From Amaurobius ferox (Eukaryota > Arthropoda > Arachnida > Araneae > Amaurobiidae), in contig OX578138.1 in assembly GCA_951213105.1 (NCBI GenBank), positions 63,773,040 to 63,837,039 of the forward strand: a stretch of DNA of 64,000 nucleotides, written 5' to 3'. The notes beneath the pieces were generated by a model. The model was not told the origin of the DNA and did no database searches. It was given only the letters and a program-made list of their open reading frames with translations. The position numbers and the translations under genes were made by a program. Of this stretch, positions 11,702-23,339 are shown piece after piece; within the stretch, counting starts at the first letter, position 1, and each line of letters opens with the position of its first letter.

Positions 11702-11734
11702 TGAGGTTCGGTCAGTTGGTGCATTCCACTGATG

Positions 11735-13431
11735 AAAAGGTATTCAGACTACTTATTTCTATTAGACACCACATCTAGTTTTTAGAACTACTGTTTTTTA
11801 ATATATAAATTTGTGAAACACTAACAAGAAAGATGTAGTCGATACCATCAATGATTATCCCAACTGGAAATGCTGAAAAGTATTATTTAAATGTAATGAT
11901 AATTTACTACTTGTAAATCAAAGATGAACTGTCAAGAAAAATTAAAGTACTTTTGTGCTATTGTAGATAATTCGTTAATCTTTATCTTATAGTATACCGA
12001 TCTTGACCACATCATTTAAGCAAACTAGTTAAGAAGACTAATTGGCAAAACATTTTTATATATAAAACTGGCAACATGGTCGGTTATTTTCAATAGCCGT
12101 GCAGAAAATTTATCTTACCATTGCAATCAAGGAAACGCAAGTAAAAATAATTATTCCCCGTACTTTTTACTTATTGACATAACTATCATCAATAAAAGTA
12201 ATAATAATTAACATGGAAAAAGTCCGTAGCGCCAACGTGAATATATTAGACGCATCTATTATTTGAGAAACGTAGTAAAGTTTTGTTCTTTATCATTTAG
12301 TATTCACATCTGCATAATATGGCAAAATTAAACATATCAATGACATATTTCTAAAGAATATTTTACAAATTCAAATACTTCCTTGGTGTAAATTCTTCTT
12401 GTTAAAAATTTATCTAACATCTTTAATAAAATGAGAAAGCGTACTGAAATGTAAGAATATCTTTACGGTCACGGGAAATAATTTGAATAAATATTTGGAT
12501 TTTTTGTTTTAACTTATTTTAAAGTTATATAATATAAAAAAATAGTTTAATACTTTCTGAACTAAAGTATTATTGTCTATTTGATGAATCACACTGTCTG
12601 ATAAGGGCAAAAAATTGTATTCTTTAACAGACGATAAAACAATATCAGAATATGTAATATAAATCGTCTGCTTATCAATGTGTTTATGCACTTCTAAGTT
12701 TGCTGTCGTACGTCCATGTATTGCTTCAAACTTATGCAGCTATGTTCATTTCAATAGAGCTTAAGCATATCAAAAATGGAATGTAAATTGTTTTGTAGCA
12801 ATTATTTTGCTGAAACGTTTAACGTCATACAAATTTATGTATCATATATACTTCATGCAACGGCTATAAAATGAAAACGTTGTTAAATATATAAAAATGT
12901 TTCATAAAAATGTTCACAGATTACCTTGGAATGCTCATGGATGATGAACTATGCAACATAAATATCACACCCAATGATAACAGACAACGTAATCTTCATT
13001 TGACACTTTGATGAAATTAGCTGCAAATTAAATCACTTAACATCTTCACACTTGTTCTAAATAAGCACTTTCCATAATACTGATACAAAACACAAATTGC
13101 AACTACTATTCTACACGAATCAATTCAATAACCACCATATTTTGACGACTATAAACAAATAATATCATGGTAACAATACTCCAACACAATTGGCATCACC
13201 GCGTACAAATAGCTACACTAAAGCAACACCCGTTAAGCCTAAATGCCGGTATCTGAGTATTCTTAGTAGAAACAATGAACATCAGCATTGTGAGCCTATA
13301 ACATTCCATCGCTAGAAGCAAATGTTGGGTCACATTCTAAGATTTTGGCGCGAATCATTCACAGATGGTTTAAGTGCATTAGAAACAAAAGCCGATGCAT
13401 TCTTTTCTGAACAGTTGATCCACAGAATTCT
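11735..13431. other. AT-rich presumed intron or upstream region of K2P gene
   Basis: No recognised repeat and no ORF with coding character is seen. If the CpG-rich island at 13432-13665 is the K2P promoter, this is the first intron. Confidence 0.4.
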
Positions 13432-13665
13432 TCAACACAGCTCCGCCGTTCTATGGATCCTTCGCGGCGAGGTGCTACGGTTGGCGTAAATTCCGGTTTC
13501 TATTTTTCCATTCTCTCGCTCGACCCATTCTCCATCTTCATCTTTCGCTCCCGGAGCTTGCGAACCGCGCCATCTATCGTCGGGAAGAGATACTCTCATC
13601 GATTTGCTGATGATGGGAATTTCCGAAGATTGCACGGAACAAAAGTAAAACGCGCATGCTAAGAA
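13432..13665 (-). promoter_or_regulatory. CpG-rich island, candidate promoter / 5' exon
   Basis: This segment is much richer in G+C and CpG than the flanks. It includes CCGCGCCATCTATCGTCGGG (the word AGATGGCGC on the minus strand). It lies 1.7 kb upstream of the K2P coding start in the right place for a promoter or non-coding first exon. Both strands have open frames of about 67-69 codons with no recognisable product. I see no strong splice donor, so the exon interpretation is unproven. Confidence 0.4.
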
Positions 13666-14800
13666 TGAAAGAAATACCGGATTGATAAGAGTTTCTTTAT
13701 ATAGTTTCGAAAGGTTATACTGATAAATTATTACCGAATTTAGCAGTTTTAACAGCTAGATTTCTAGTGAGCTTGCTCGAACACTACGATGTAGAAATGA
13801 AGAATTTCATTTATATAAATACATCAAATTATGCAGTAAATCTTACTTAATTCGATCCCCAAGTGAAATGAAAATACATTAAATTACTAAGATTCGAATC
13901 ATCGAAATTATTACATGTCCGCGCTATGATAACAAGTGTTAACAATATGATGATTATATGATTGTTAACAAGGTAACCGTGATTGTTAACAAGATAACAC
14001 GGTTATCTTATCATCAATCTTACGATCGCAAAGTTTTCACGAGTTACCACATAAATTAACCGCTTTCGGCAACCAGACCAATCGGTCTTAAAATAAAATA
14101 ACTACTAAAACTTTCAGTGACTCTGATCTCACTTCAATAACATTTATTACCTTCTTCTGTATACTCGCTTCGTTCGTTCTTGGTGTCAACTCCTACTAAT
14201 TAGACAATACTCTATAACATTGTAATTGGCGTTTTTCGTCTATCTCACTTCGTTGCCGGGTTCGTTATCCTAGCTTTTTTTAATTTTCCGCTAGGGGGTG
14301 CTGTAATCACTTTTATTTGATCGCGCGTTATCCTTCTCCTATACGCAGTTCTAACTCGTGTACCACTCGGACCCTACGTTCTGCAGTTATTGCCCTGAAT
14401 AGGGATTTCACTTTGAACCCTGTATTAAAAGAGGGCTCAAACTGCACGGAATTGCCTGGCCAAGTTTATAGAGCAGTGAAGAGGTGTTCCAAATCTTGTA
14501 TTTCGGCGAAATATCTTCAGTCACCACACCATTTCTGTTGCTTTTAAACTGCAAATCAGTTTATGTAACGCATTTTCTCATATGGTCGGAATGGTGTAGT
14601 GTAGATGTAACATACCTGAAGGCTATTCGAGAAAATTCTGTTATAATTGGGAAAATACTAACCATATTTTTTTTTTCAAATTAGCCGGCAAAATATGACG
14701 AATTACGCCTAAATATGTTAATTAAATGCTTGTTTTAACTGTTATTTTTATAATCGAATTTTTAATCTAATAAAACCGTTCCTAATACATTAGAAAAAAA
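13666..14800. other. Non-coding, with GTTAAC repeats and a decayed repeat
   Basis: GATTGTTAACAAG occurs more than once in 13950-14000, next to a small inverted repeat AAGATAAC..GTTATCTT. The part around 14480-14600 (CAGTTTATGTAACGCATTT) resembles 29375-29480, so it is probably an old repeat. The 76-codon ORF at 14317 shows no known domain. Confidence 0.4.
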
Positions 14801-14994
14801 ATTATATTTTGGAATTTTAGTGACTAGACGCTAAGTGGCCAAATGGGAAGTAAATTGATTTACTTTTCATTGCCTTACGCTGCCAATTCAAAGTAATTTC
14901 AAATAAGTGTCCATTTCTTGCGCTAATTTCTACGATAAAACTTAAATTATACAAAAAGAAAGCAAAAATTAATTTCAGTTTGTAATAAAAGTCA

Positions 14995-15211
14995 TGTACA
15001 CTGAGTTTTGAGTTAGAGTGGATACATGCATTGCACAGACAGACACACACACACACAGACGTCACGGTAAAAATAGTTTTTTCATGTTCTAGAGGTCTCA
15101 AAACGTGCAAGTCCATCGAAAACTCGAGTTGCGATTTTCGGCATGATTCCAATACTTTCCCTATACATGTTATCACAATTTTTACTTTCCAGTGTATTGC
15201 AGGGAAAGTAA
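14995..15211 (+). repeat. H1 tail fragment
   Basis: It contains the core AGTTAGAGTGGATACATGCA, the CAGACACACACA microsatellite, GTCGAAAACTCGAGTTGCGA-type sequence and a hairpin ending TATTGCAGGGAAAGTAAAAA. The loop has an extra insertion (about 15168-15192). Confidence 0.7.
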
Positions 15212-15212
15212 A

Positions 15213-16055
15213 AACTGTGTGTTTATCTGTATAATGTATGTATTCACTCTAGCTTAAAAACTACTTCACAAAAATTTCACAAAATTTAGCAGATAAGTTA
15301 TTTATGGGTTACCCTGGTGCTAATTAAATTTTTGGCACGATTCGGAGAAAAAAGAATCTGCCTTTTTTTGCGAAATAGCTCTCAAAAATCATATGTATCT
15401 ACGCTAGCTGAAAAACTAATGGACCAAATTTGACAAAATATTGTAGATCATTTGTGTTTTACCCTGGGGTGTTGAATAGATTTTAGTACGATTCTGAAAA
15501 AAAAATAAATAAATAATCTGATTTTTTTACGAAATGGCCTGCAAAAATCATATGCATATCCACTCTAGCTGAAAAATTAATTGACCAAAATTCCCAAAAT
15601 TTGGTAGATAAAACGCCTGTGGGCTACTCTGATGCTGATTAGATTTTGATACGATCTGAAAAGAATGAATCCGCCCTTTTTTACCGAAATGGCTCTCAAA
15701 AATTCTCAAAATCTAAAATAAAAGTCTACGTAAGCCCAAATGTATCCATTAAATGCTTGTTTTATTCGTAATTTTTGACGACAAAAAAATAAGACAAACC
15801 CCAAAACTCTAAGACTAAATGTTCATGAGATATTTCAGTTTTATCGTATTTTTGCCACGTAGCTCTTGAAAACACGTTTGGTTACCAAATGAAAACGAAA
15901 ATTAAAATAAAACTACAAATCCTGCGTAATTTCAAATAATTATCCAAATCATCTTGTGCAATTATACTCAATTTAATGAATTATAAAGGAAAGAATGAGA
16001 AAAATAAATTTGAGTCTGTAAAGAAATTCATCCACATCAGAATTTTTAGTTAGTG
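15213..16055 (-). repeat. H1 element, tail-truncated, minus orientation
   Basis: It runs from the region next to the microsatellite (GTATTCACTCTAGCTTAAAA) to the eroded head (ATTCATCCACATCAGAATTT). Several repeats of the AAATTTGGTAGATAAG block are present internally. Confidence 0.65.
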
Positions 16056-16064
16056 CTGACGAAA

Positions 16065-17572
16065 AAAATCTTATGTGGGCAGTATATGACTTTTCCTGCA
16101 GACTCAAATTCATTTTTTCTTTATTTCTTTAATAATTCATTAAAATGAGCTTAATTGCAAAAAATAACGCGCATAATTATTTGAAATGACACTGAATTTG
16201 TACTTTTAATTCAATTTTCGTTTTCATTTGATAACGAGACGTATTTTCATGGGAAGCATAGCAAAAATGCGAAAAACTTCAATTATTATCTCGAGAACGG
16301 CTAGTTCTAGTGTAATGGGGTTGGTTTTATTCTTTTCATCATCAAAAATTACATATAAAACAAGCATTTATTGGATATATTTGATCATATGTAGTCTTTA
16401 TTTTAGATTTTGTCGATTTTTGCGGGCCATTTCGCAAAATAAGACAGGTACCTTTTACTTTTCCTGCAATACATGGTAATGTATAGGGATAGTATTGGAA
16501 TCATGCCGAAAATCGCAACTCGAGTTTTCGACGGATCTACACGTTTTGAGACCTCTAGAATACGAACAAACTATTTTTAACGTGACGTGTGTGTGTGTGT
16601 GTCTGTCTGACTGTGTGTTTGTCTGTCTGTCGTGCAATGTATGTATCCACTCTAACTCAAAAACTAATGGACCGAATTTCATAAAATTTAGTAGGTAAGT
16701 CACATAGACTGGACCCTGGTGCTGATTAGTTTTGGGCACGATTCGAGAAAAATAGAACCCGCCTATTTTTGAGAAATGGCCCGCAAAAATTTCATGTATC
16801 CACTCTAGCTAAAATACTAATTGACCAAATTTCACAAAATTTCGTAGATAAGTTACGTGTCAGATATTCTGGTGCTGATTAGATTTTGGTATTATTCGGA
16901 AAAGAACAACCTGCTTCTTTTACGAAATGGCCCATAAAAATTGCCAAAATCTAAAAAATAAAGACTGCAAATGCTCACATGCATCAATTAAATGCTTGTT
17001 TTATGCTTAATTTTTGACTAGGAAAGTAATAAGACCAACTTCATTACTTTAGGGCTAACCATTCTCAAGATATTTGAGATTTCTTGCATTTCTGCTACGC
17101 CGCTTTCGGAAAAATGTCCAGTTACCGAATAAAAACAATAATTGAACTAAAAATGTAAATTTTAGTGTTATTTTGTGCACTAACTCAATTTTTCCAGCAC
17201 TAACTCAATTTATTGAATTATTAAAAAATTAAGGGAAAAATGAATTTGAGTCTGCAGAGAAAGTCATGTGCTGCCCACATCAGATTTTTTTTTATTCGAA
17301 TCGTACTAAAATCCAATTAGCACCAGAGTAACCCATAACTGACTTATCTCCTATGTTTTGTGAAATTTGGTTTATTAGTTTTTGAATTGGAGTGGATACA
17401 TACATTGCGCAGACAGACACACACACGCAGAAGTCATGATAAAAATAGTTTTTTTTTCGTTTTTTAAAGGTCCCAAAAGGTGTTGATATGTCTAAAAATC
17501 GATTTTCGAGACGATTCCAATTCTTTCTCTATACATTACCGTGTATTGCAGAGAAAGTAAAAATCCGATGTA
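16065..17572 (+). repeat. H1 element split by a nested H1
   Basis: Head ATCTTATGTGGGCAGTATAT at about 16068. The left half breaks at 16451 (..AAGACAGGTACCTTT) and resumes at about 17290 (TTATTCGAATCGTACTAAAA). It ends at the hairpin CCGTGTATTGCAGAGAAAGT near 17567. Joining the halves restores the order seen in uninterrupted copies. Confidence 0.75.
16452..17287 (-). mobile_element. H1 element nested in another H1
   Basis: A complete minus-orientation copy: hairpin ACTTTTCCTGCAATACATGG, (GTGTCTGT)n, body, then head GTGCTGCCCACATCAGA. Both ends lie in T-runs. Confidence 0.75.
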
Positions 17573-18205
17573 GGCAGAACATGACTTTCCCTACTGGCTC
17601 AAATTTATTTTCTTTAAATTTATTTCATAATTCATTAATTGCAGTTTAATTGCCCAAATTTACAGGGATGACTATTCGAAATTACGCTGAATTAGCAGTT
17701 TTAGTTCAATTTTCATTCCATTTGGCGACTGGGCATATTTCCAAAGGTAATGTTGCAAAAAATGTGGAAAAACGAATATATCTCGAATACGGTTAGTCTT
17801 AGACTAATAGAGTTGGTCTTATTCTTTTCATCCACAAAAATTGGGTGTGAAACACACATTTAAATGATACATTTGTGCATGTGTAATCGTTAATTTAAGA
17901 TTTTGCCGACTTATGCGAGCCATTTTACAAAAGAGGAAGGTTCTTTCCCCGAATCGTACCAAAATCTAATCTGCACCAGGGTCACCCGCAAGTGACTTGC
18001 CTGCCTAATTTTATGACATTTGGTTGAATAGTCTTTAAGTTAGAGTGAATGCATTCATTGCACAGACAGACAAACAGACAGACAGATTCACACACAGACG
18101 TCACGCTAAATATAGCTTTTTCGAGTTCTAGATTGCTCTGAACGTGTATATCAGTCGAAAACTAGAAATGAGATTTTTGACAAGATGCAAATGATTACCC
18201 TACAC
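17573..18205 (+). repeat. H1 element, plus orientation
   Basis: Head ATCCGATGTAGGCAGAACAT directly follows the tail of the previous H1. It ends within the hairpin loop (ACACATTACCATG), so the final arm is missing. Confidence 0.65.
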
Positions 18206-18216
18206 ATTACCATGTC

Positions 18217-20005
18217 AGATTATTTTTATCCGAATCATACCAAAATTTAATCAGTACCAGAATCACCCAAAAAGACTCATCTACTGAATTTTGTAAAATT
18301 TGGGCATTTAGTTTTTTAGGTAGAGTGAATACAGACAATTTTTGGAGGACTAGAAAAGAGCAGGTTCTATTTTCCGGAATGGTACCAAACTCTAATCAGC
18401 ACCAGGGTTGCTCCCAAGTGTCTACCATTTTTTAACACTTTACAACAAAGTTGAAAAGTGTTTATGACTTTGTTCATTCGTCTGTCTGTCCGTTAGCACG
18501 ATAACTGCCGTAAAAATGACTTAATCAAAATGAAATTTTAGTATGTTGTTCAGACGGGCTGTAGGACCTATGGGAATATAAATAAATAATATCACCCAAT
18601 TAGTTTTGGATTGAACCCGGGTTGAAGAAATGAAATACATTGAACCCTATGGGACCTAATTTTTCAAACATTTTTTAAGCGGATTTAAAATTCACAAATT
18701 GCTTCAAAAATTTTAGGTAATATTCAAATTATTCCATAAAATATATAAAAAAAATTCAGCAAAATATATTCAGTAGTTTTTTAAATAAAAATTAAAATAA
18801 TAATTACACCTCTTATATGAAGCGATCACGTGACCATGATATGAAACGATCACGTGACCAACTTCAAAATATAATACGGCATCCATCTTGTCTCAAAATC
18901 GTCATTTTTAAAGTTCTTTTTAATTCATATTGAGTGCTGTATTCGTCGAAAGCCCAGACCATCCGGCTCGTCCTAGGACTTAGAGCATCAAGTGCTGTAT
19001 TCGTCGTAAAACCTCTTTATTTTCGCTTAAATTCTGTGCATCTACATACTGAAACAACGCAATTACAATATATTTGAGTTTAAATGAGCATCCAACTTTG
19101 ATTATTTCTCTAACGAAGCCTATTTTTCACTTATGTGAAATGTAAACAGCAAAATATGTAGGATGAGTTGTATAGGAATTGCTGTATTTTTTTAACGCAA
19201 AGGAATTTAGCTCATGGAGTCTGCATACCTGATATGAAAGAAATATTCATTGACTTTACCGAGAGAAGGACGATTTTTTGCGATGAAGTTTTAAGCATAG
19301 AGTACAATTACTTATAGCTCCATGGTCTTAATTTTTAAATAAAATAAATTATTATAGTATTGTGATGAATGACATGAATGGGAAATTATTTATGAATGAA
19401 ATGCTGCTTTTTTAGAGAGAGGCAGGCGTGTTATTTTTTCTATGACGTCATTTGAATGAATTTCAGTTGTTTTCAATGAAGTTTTTAAATTTCGATGAAG
19501 TTTATCGTGGTATTATGATAATTCTAAAATTGTTACCGAGTAATATATCACATTTTAGAGATGTTTAAACCAGGCAATTTATATTTCAATGCCGTCATTT
19601 GAATGAAGTTCATTTTTTTCGATGATTGTTTAAGTTTTCAAATATAATAAATCAATGTAGTATTGTGAGAAGTTTTAAAATATTACCGAGGAATGTATTG
19701 CATTTTAGATATGTTTAAATAAAGTTGCATTGAAGTTGGAAAGTGTTTCATAATCAATGCTTTAAGCATGATTGATCATTCTTGTTTTTAATTTAATCCA
19801 TAATATTTTAGCTAGAGTGGATACATACATACATTGTACAAACAGACACACACACACACACACAAGACGTCAATCTAAAAATTGTGTTTTTCGTGTTCTA
19901 GATATCTCGAAACGTGTGGATCCGTCGAAAACTCGAGTTGCGATTTTCGACACGATTTCAACACTTTCCCTATGCATTCATGTATTGCGGTGGGGAAAAA
20001 ATGTC
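18217..20005 (+). repeat. H1 tail half split by an H3 insertion
   Basis: H1 sequence (ATCCGAATCATACCAAAATT) runs to about 18431 and resumes at about 19785 (TAGCTAGAGTGGATACATAC). It continues through (CA)n to a decayed hairpin near 20000. The break is filled exactly by one H3 copy. Confidence 0.7.
18432..19784 (+). mobile_element. H3 element nested in H1, near full length
   Basis: Tail hairpin AACACTTTACAACAAAGTTG / AAAAGTGTT at 18434. A (GTCT)n microsatellite, the core GCACGATAACTGCCGTAAAA and the H3 body follow, to the head word TGATTGATCATTCTTG at 19784. The body contains a partial duplication around 19330-19660. Confidence 0.75.
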
Positions 20006-20308
20006 TAAAGCTAAAGATTATCACTGATTATATACATTCATTAAGATGTTTAGGAAACTTGGCAATAAAATAGATATTGTTTGGATACATTCAACATCTT
20101 AAAAAAACTCTAATCACAATCGTTTATCTTTAATTTTATTATGCAAGAAAAAATTGTTTTCAACACTGCTGTCTTGTGATTGGATCACGGGATAGATCAC
20201 TTGCCTGGAAATCACATGCTTTTCCTTAAATAAACAAAATTTCCATATATCAATATCATATAGCCAATCGCATTATGTCACCACATTCGTAAAGTGCGGT
20301 TTTTACTT
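20006..20308. other. Short unassigned AT-rich stretch
   Basis: No gene or clear family is seen. Confidence 0.4.
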
Positions 20309-21212
20309 TCCCTGCAATACGTGGTAATGTATAGGGAAAGTAGAGTGACGTCTGTGTGTGCGTCTGTGTGTCTGTGTGTGTGTCTGTGTGTCTGTCTGTC
20401 TGTCTGTGCAGATTTTGTATTCACTCTAACTAAAAAACTAATTGAACAAATTTCATAAAATTTGGTAGGTAAGTCACTTGTGGGTGTGGGCCGGTTGCTC
20501 ACTGATTAGCGCGCGGAAGACGAAAGTAAGACTAGAAGACGAAAAGACTCTAGAACACGAAAAAACCATTTTTAGCGTGACGTCTGTGTGTGTGTGTGTC
20601 TATCTGTCTGTGCAATATAAATACCCACTCTAACTCAGAAACTAATGGACCGAATTTCATAAAATTTGGTAGGTAAGTCACTCGGGTGTGACGCTGGTGC
20701 TGATTAGTTTTTAATACGATTCGGGATAAAAGAACCAGCCTTTTTTCGCGAAATGGCCCACATAAAATTGCCTTTATCCACTCTAGCTGAAAAACTAATA
20801 GATCGAATTCACAAAATTCGGTAAATAAATCGCTTGTGGGTTACCCTTGTGCTGATTAGATTTTGGTACGATTCGGAAAAAAATAATCTGTCTTTTTTGC
20901 AAAAAATCCCACAAAAATCGTCAAAATCTAAAATAATAAATTCCTTATGCTCAAATATATCCATTAAATGCTTATTTTATACGTAATGTTTAATGAAGAA
21001 AAAAATAAGACCAACCCCATTACACTAGAACTAGCCGTTCTCGAGATATTTTAGTTTTTTCGTATTTTCTCTACGCCACCTATAAAAATAAGTCTAGTTA
21101 CGAAATGAAAACGAAAATTGAATTAAAATTGAATTAAATTTAATTAAAATAAAAATAAAGTGGATGTAAGTCTGCAGGGAAAGTTATGTGCTGCTCACAT
21201 CAAATTTTTTTT
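20309..21212 (-). repeat. H1 element with duplicated tail region
   Basis: The hairpin is at about 20309-20343 and the head GTGCTGCTCACATCAAATT near 21210. The block from the microsatellite to the core is repeated (20340-20475 and 20577-20690). The word GACGAAAGTAAGACTAGAAG occurs between them. Confidence 0.7.
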
Positions 21213-21269
21213 TGATAACTTTTATATCCAAAACTTCTTGTGAGCACTGTATAATAAAAGAGGATGTAT

Positions 21270-21906
21270 GTCTGTCTGTTCGTAGCAAAAATGCGAAAAA
21301 ACAAAAATATCTCAAGAACGGCTAGTTCTAGAGTAATGAGGTTGGACTTATTACTTTCAACGTCAAAAATTACATATAAAACAAGCATTTTATTGATACA
21401 TTTGAGAATACGTAGTCCTTTATTTTAAATTTTGATTATTTTTGTAGGTCATTTCGCGAAAAAAAAGGCGAGTTATTTTTTTCCGGAATCGTATCAAAAT
21501 CTAATCAGATCAGAGAAACCTACAAATAATTTATCTACCAAATTTTGTGAAATTTGATCAATCAGTTTTTTAGCTACAGTGGATACATACGAATTTTTGC
21601 GGGCTATTTCGCAAAAAAATGCACATTCTTTTATTCTGAATCGTACCAAAATCTAATCAGCACCAGGGTAACCCACATGTGACTTACCTGTAAATTTTTT
21701 GAAATTTGGCCAATTAGTTTCTGAGGTAATGTGGATACATACATTGCACAGACAGACAAACAAACACACAGACCTCACTGTAAAAATAGTTTTTTCGTGT
21801 TCTAGAGATCCCAAAGCGTGTAGATCTGTCGAAAATTCGAATTGCGATTTTCGACAAGATTTCAATACTTTCACTGTATATGCATTACCGTGTATTGCAG
21901 GGAAGT
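21270..21906 (+). repeat. H1 element, head missing
   Basis: It starts in the body (AGCAAAAATGCGAAAAAAC) and ends in the hairpin ACCGTGTATTGCAGGGAAGT. Confidence 0.65.
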
Positions 21907-21929
21907 AGCAATAAATTTTCGGTTGTACT

Positions 21930-22769
21930 TACCCTGCAATGCATGGTAATATATAGGGAAGTGTTGAAATCATGTCGAAATTCGCAACTGGAATTTTCAA
22001 CGGATCTACACGTTTTGGGACCACTAGAATACGAGATAACTATTTTTAGCATGACGTATGAGTGCGTGTTTGTGTGAATATGTATATCTGTGTGTGTGTC
22101 TGTCTGTCTGTACAATGTATTTTTTCACTCTAACTGGAAAACCAATTGACCAAATTTCATAAAATTTAGTAGGTGAGTAACTCATGGGTGACCCTGATGC
22201 TGATTAGATTTTGGTAGGATTGACTACTTTTTTTGCAAAACGGCCCACGAAAAACACATGTGCCCACTCTAGCTAAAAATATTATCTATCAAAATTCACA
22301 AAATTTGATAGATAAGTCATTTGTATATTACCCTGGTGCTGATTAGATTATAGTATAAATCGGGAAAACATAACCTGTTTTTTTAAATGGCCCGCAAAAA
22401 ATATTAAAACCAAAAGAAAAAGACTACGTATACTCATATGTATCAATTATATGCTTGTTTTATACGTAATGCTTGTTTTATACGTAATTTTTGACGATAG
22501 AAGAATAGATCAACAACCCCATTACTCTTGGTTTAGCCGTTTTTCGGGATATTTTTGTTTATTCGCATTTTTGCTACGTCGCCTTTGAAAGTACCTGCAG
22601 TTACCAAATGAAAACTAAAATTGAATTAAAAGTGCAAATTCGGTGTAATTTCATATAAGTATGCGTGTTATTTTGTGCAATGAAGCTAAGTTTAATAAAA
22701 TATTAAAAAAATAAAGAGAAAATGAATTTAAGTCTGTAAGAAAAGTCATGCGCTGCCCACATCAGATTT
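21930..22769 (-). repeat. H1 element, full length, minus orientation
   Basis: It starts at the hairpin ACTTACCCTGCAATGCATGG and ends at the head GCTGCCCACATCAGATTTTT. A further H1 tail begins 3 bases later. Confidence 0.75.
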
Positions 22770-22771
22770 TT

Positions 22772-22905
22772 TACTGTCCCTGCAATGCATGGTAATATAT
22801 GAGGAAGGTATTGGAATCGTGTCGAAAATCGCAACTCGAGTTTTCGACGGATATACACGTTTCTAAACCTCTAGAACACTTTTAACGTAATGAGTGAGAG
22901 AGAGA
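22772..22905 (-). repeat. H1 tail fused to H2-like body
   Basis: The hairpin and the CGAGTTTTCGACGGATATAC block are H1. After a (GA)n run at 22896 the sequence switches to H2-type words (GATCCGTAAATACTGGAACC). This is a junction of two families. Confidence 0.55.
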
Positions 22906-22909
22906 GAGA

Positions 22910-23335
22910 GAGGACAAATGAGCCGTTTCAAAAATAATTTGTTTCGATTATTACGATCCGTAAATACTGGAACCCTATTGATTTTAAACAAAATCGATTC
23001 CTTAAAAGATCCCCCAATTTTCGAATAATTTTTTTAAAAATATCAATAAAAAATCAGGTCCTTCAATAATGATAAATAGATAATCATTTTCAACATAATT
23101 TTGACACAAAATTAAAAGACCTAATCTTTAGAACGCTAGCATGAACCGATATAGCACGTTTTTCAAATAAATTTATCAAAAAACTTCATAAAATTAAAAA
23201 AAAGTAACGAGTATCAAATATTTCCCCTTCCCATCTGCAACATTATGTAAACAAATCTATTAACATCATTCTCATGAATCTAGTTTTTTCATTCGCGAAA
23301 GAAGCTACTTTATGTAATATTTTGTATTTTGACAC
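22910..23335 (-). repeat. H2 body fragment
   Basis: It matches the H2 core and the segment AGATCCCCCAATTTTCGAAT, but lacks both ends. Confidence 0.55.
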
Positions 23336-23339
23336 TCAA

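Noticed and set aside
11445..11732. Plus-strand ORFs over the K2P exon
   Set aside because: Shadow frames of the minus-strand channel exon, which has clear M1 and P1 motifs and a splice donor.
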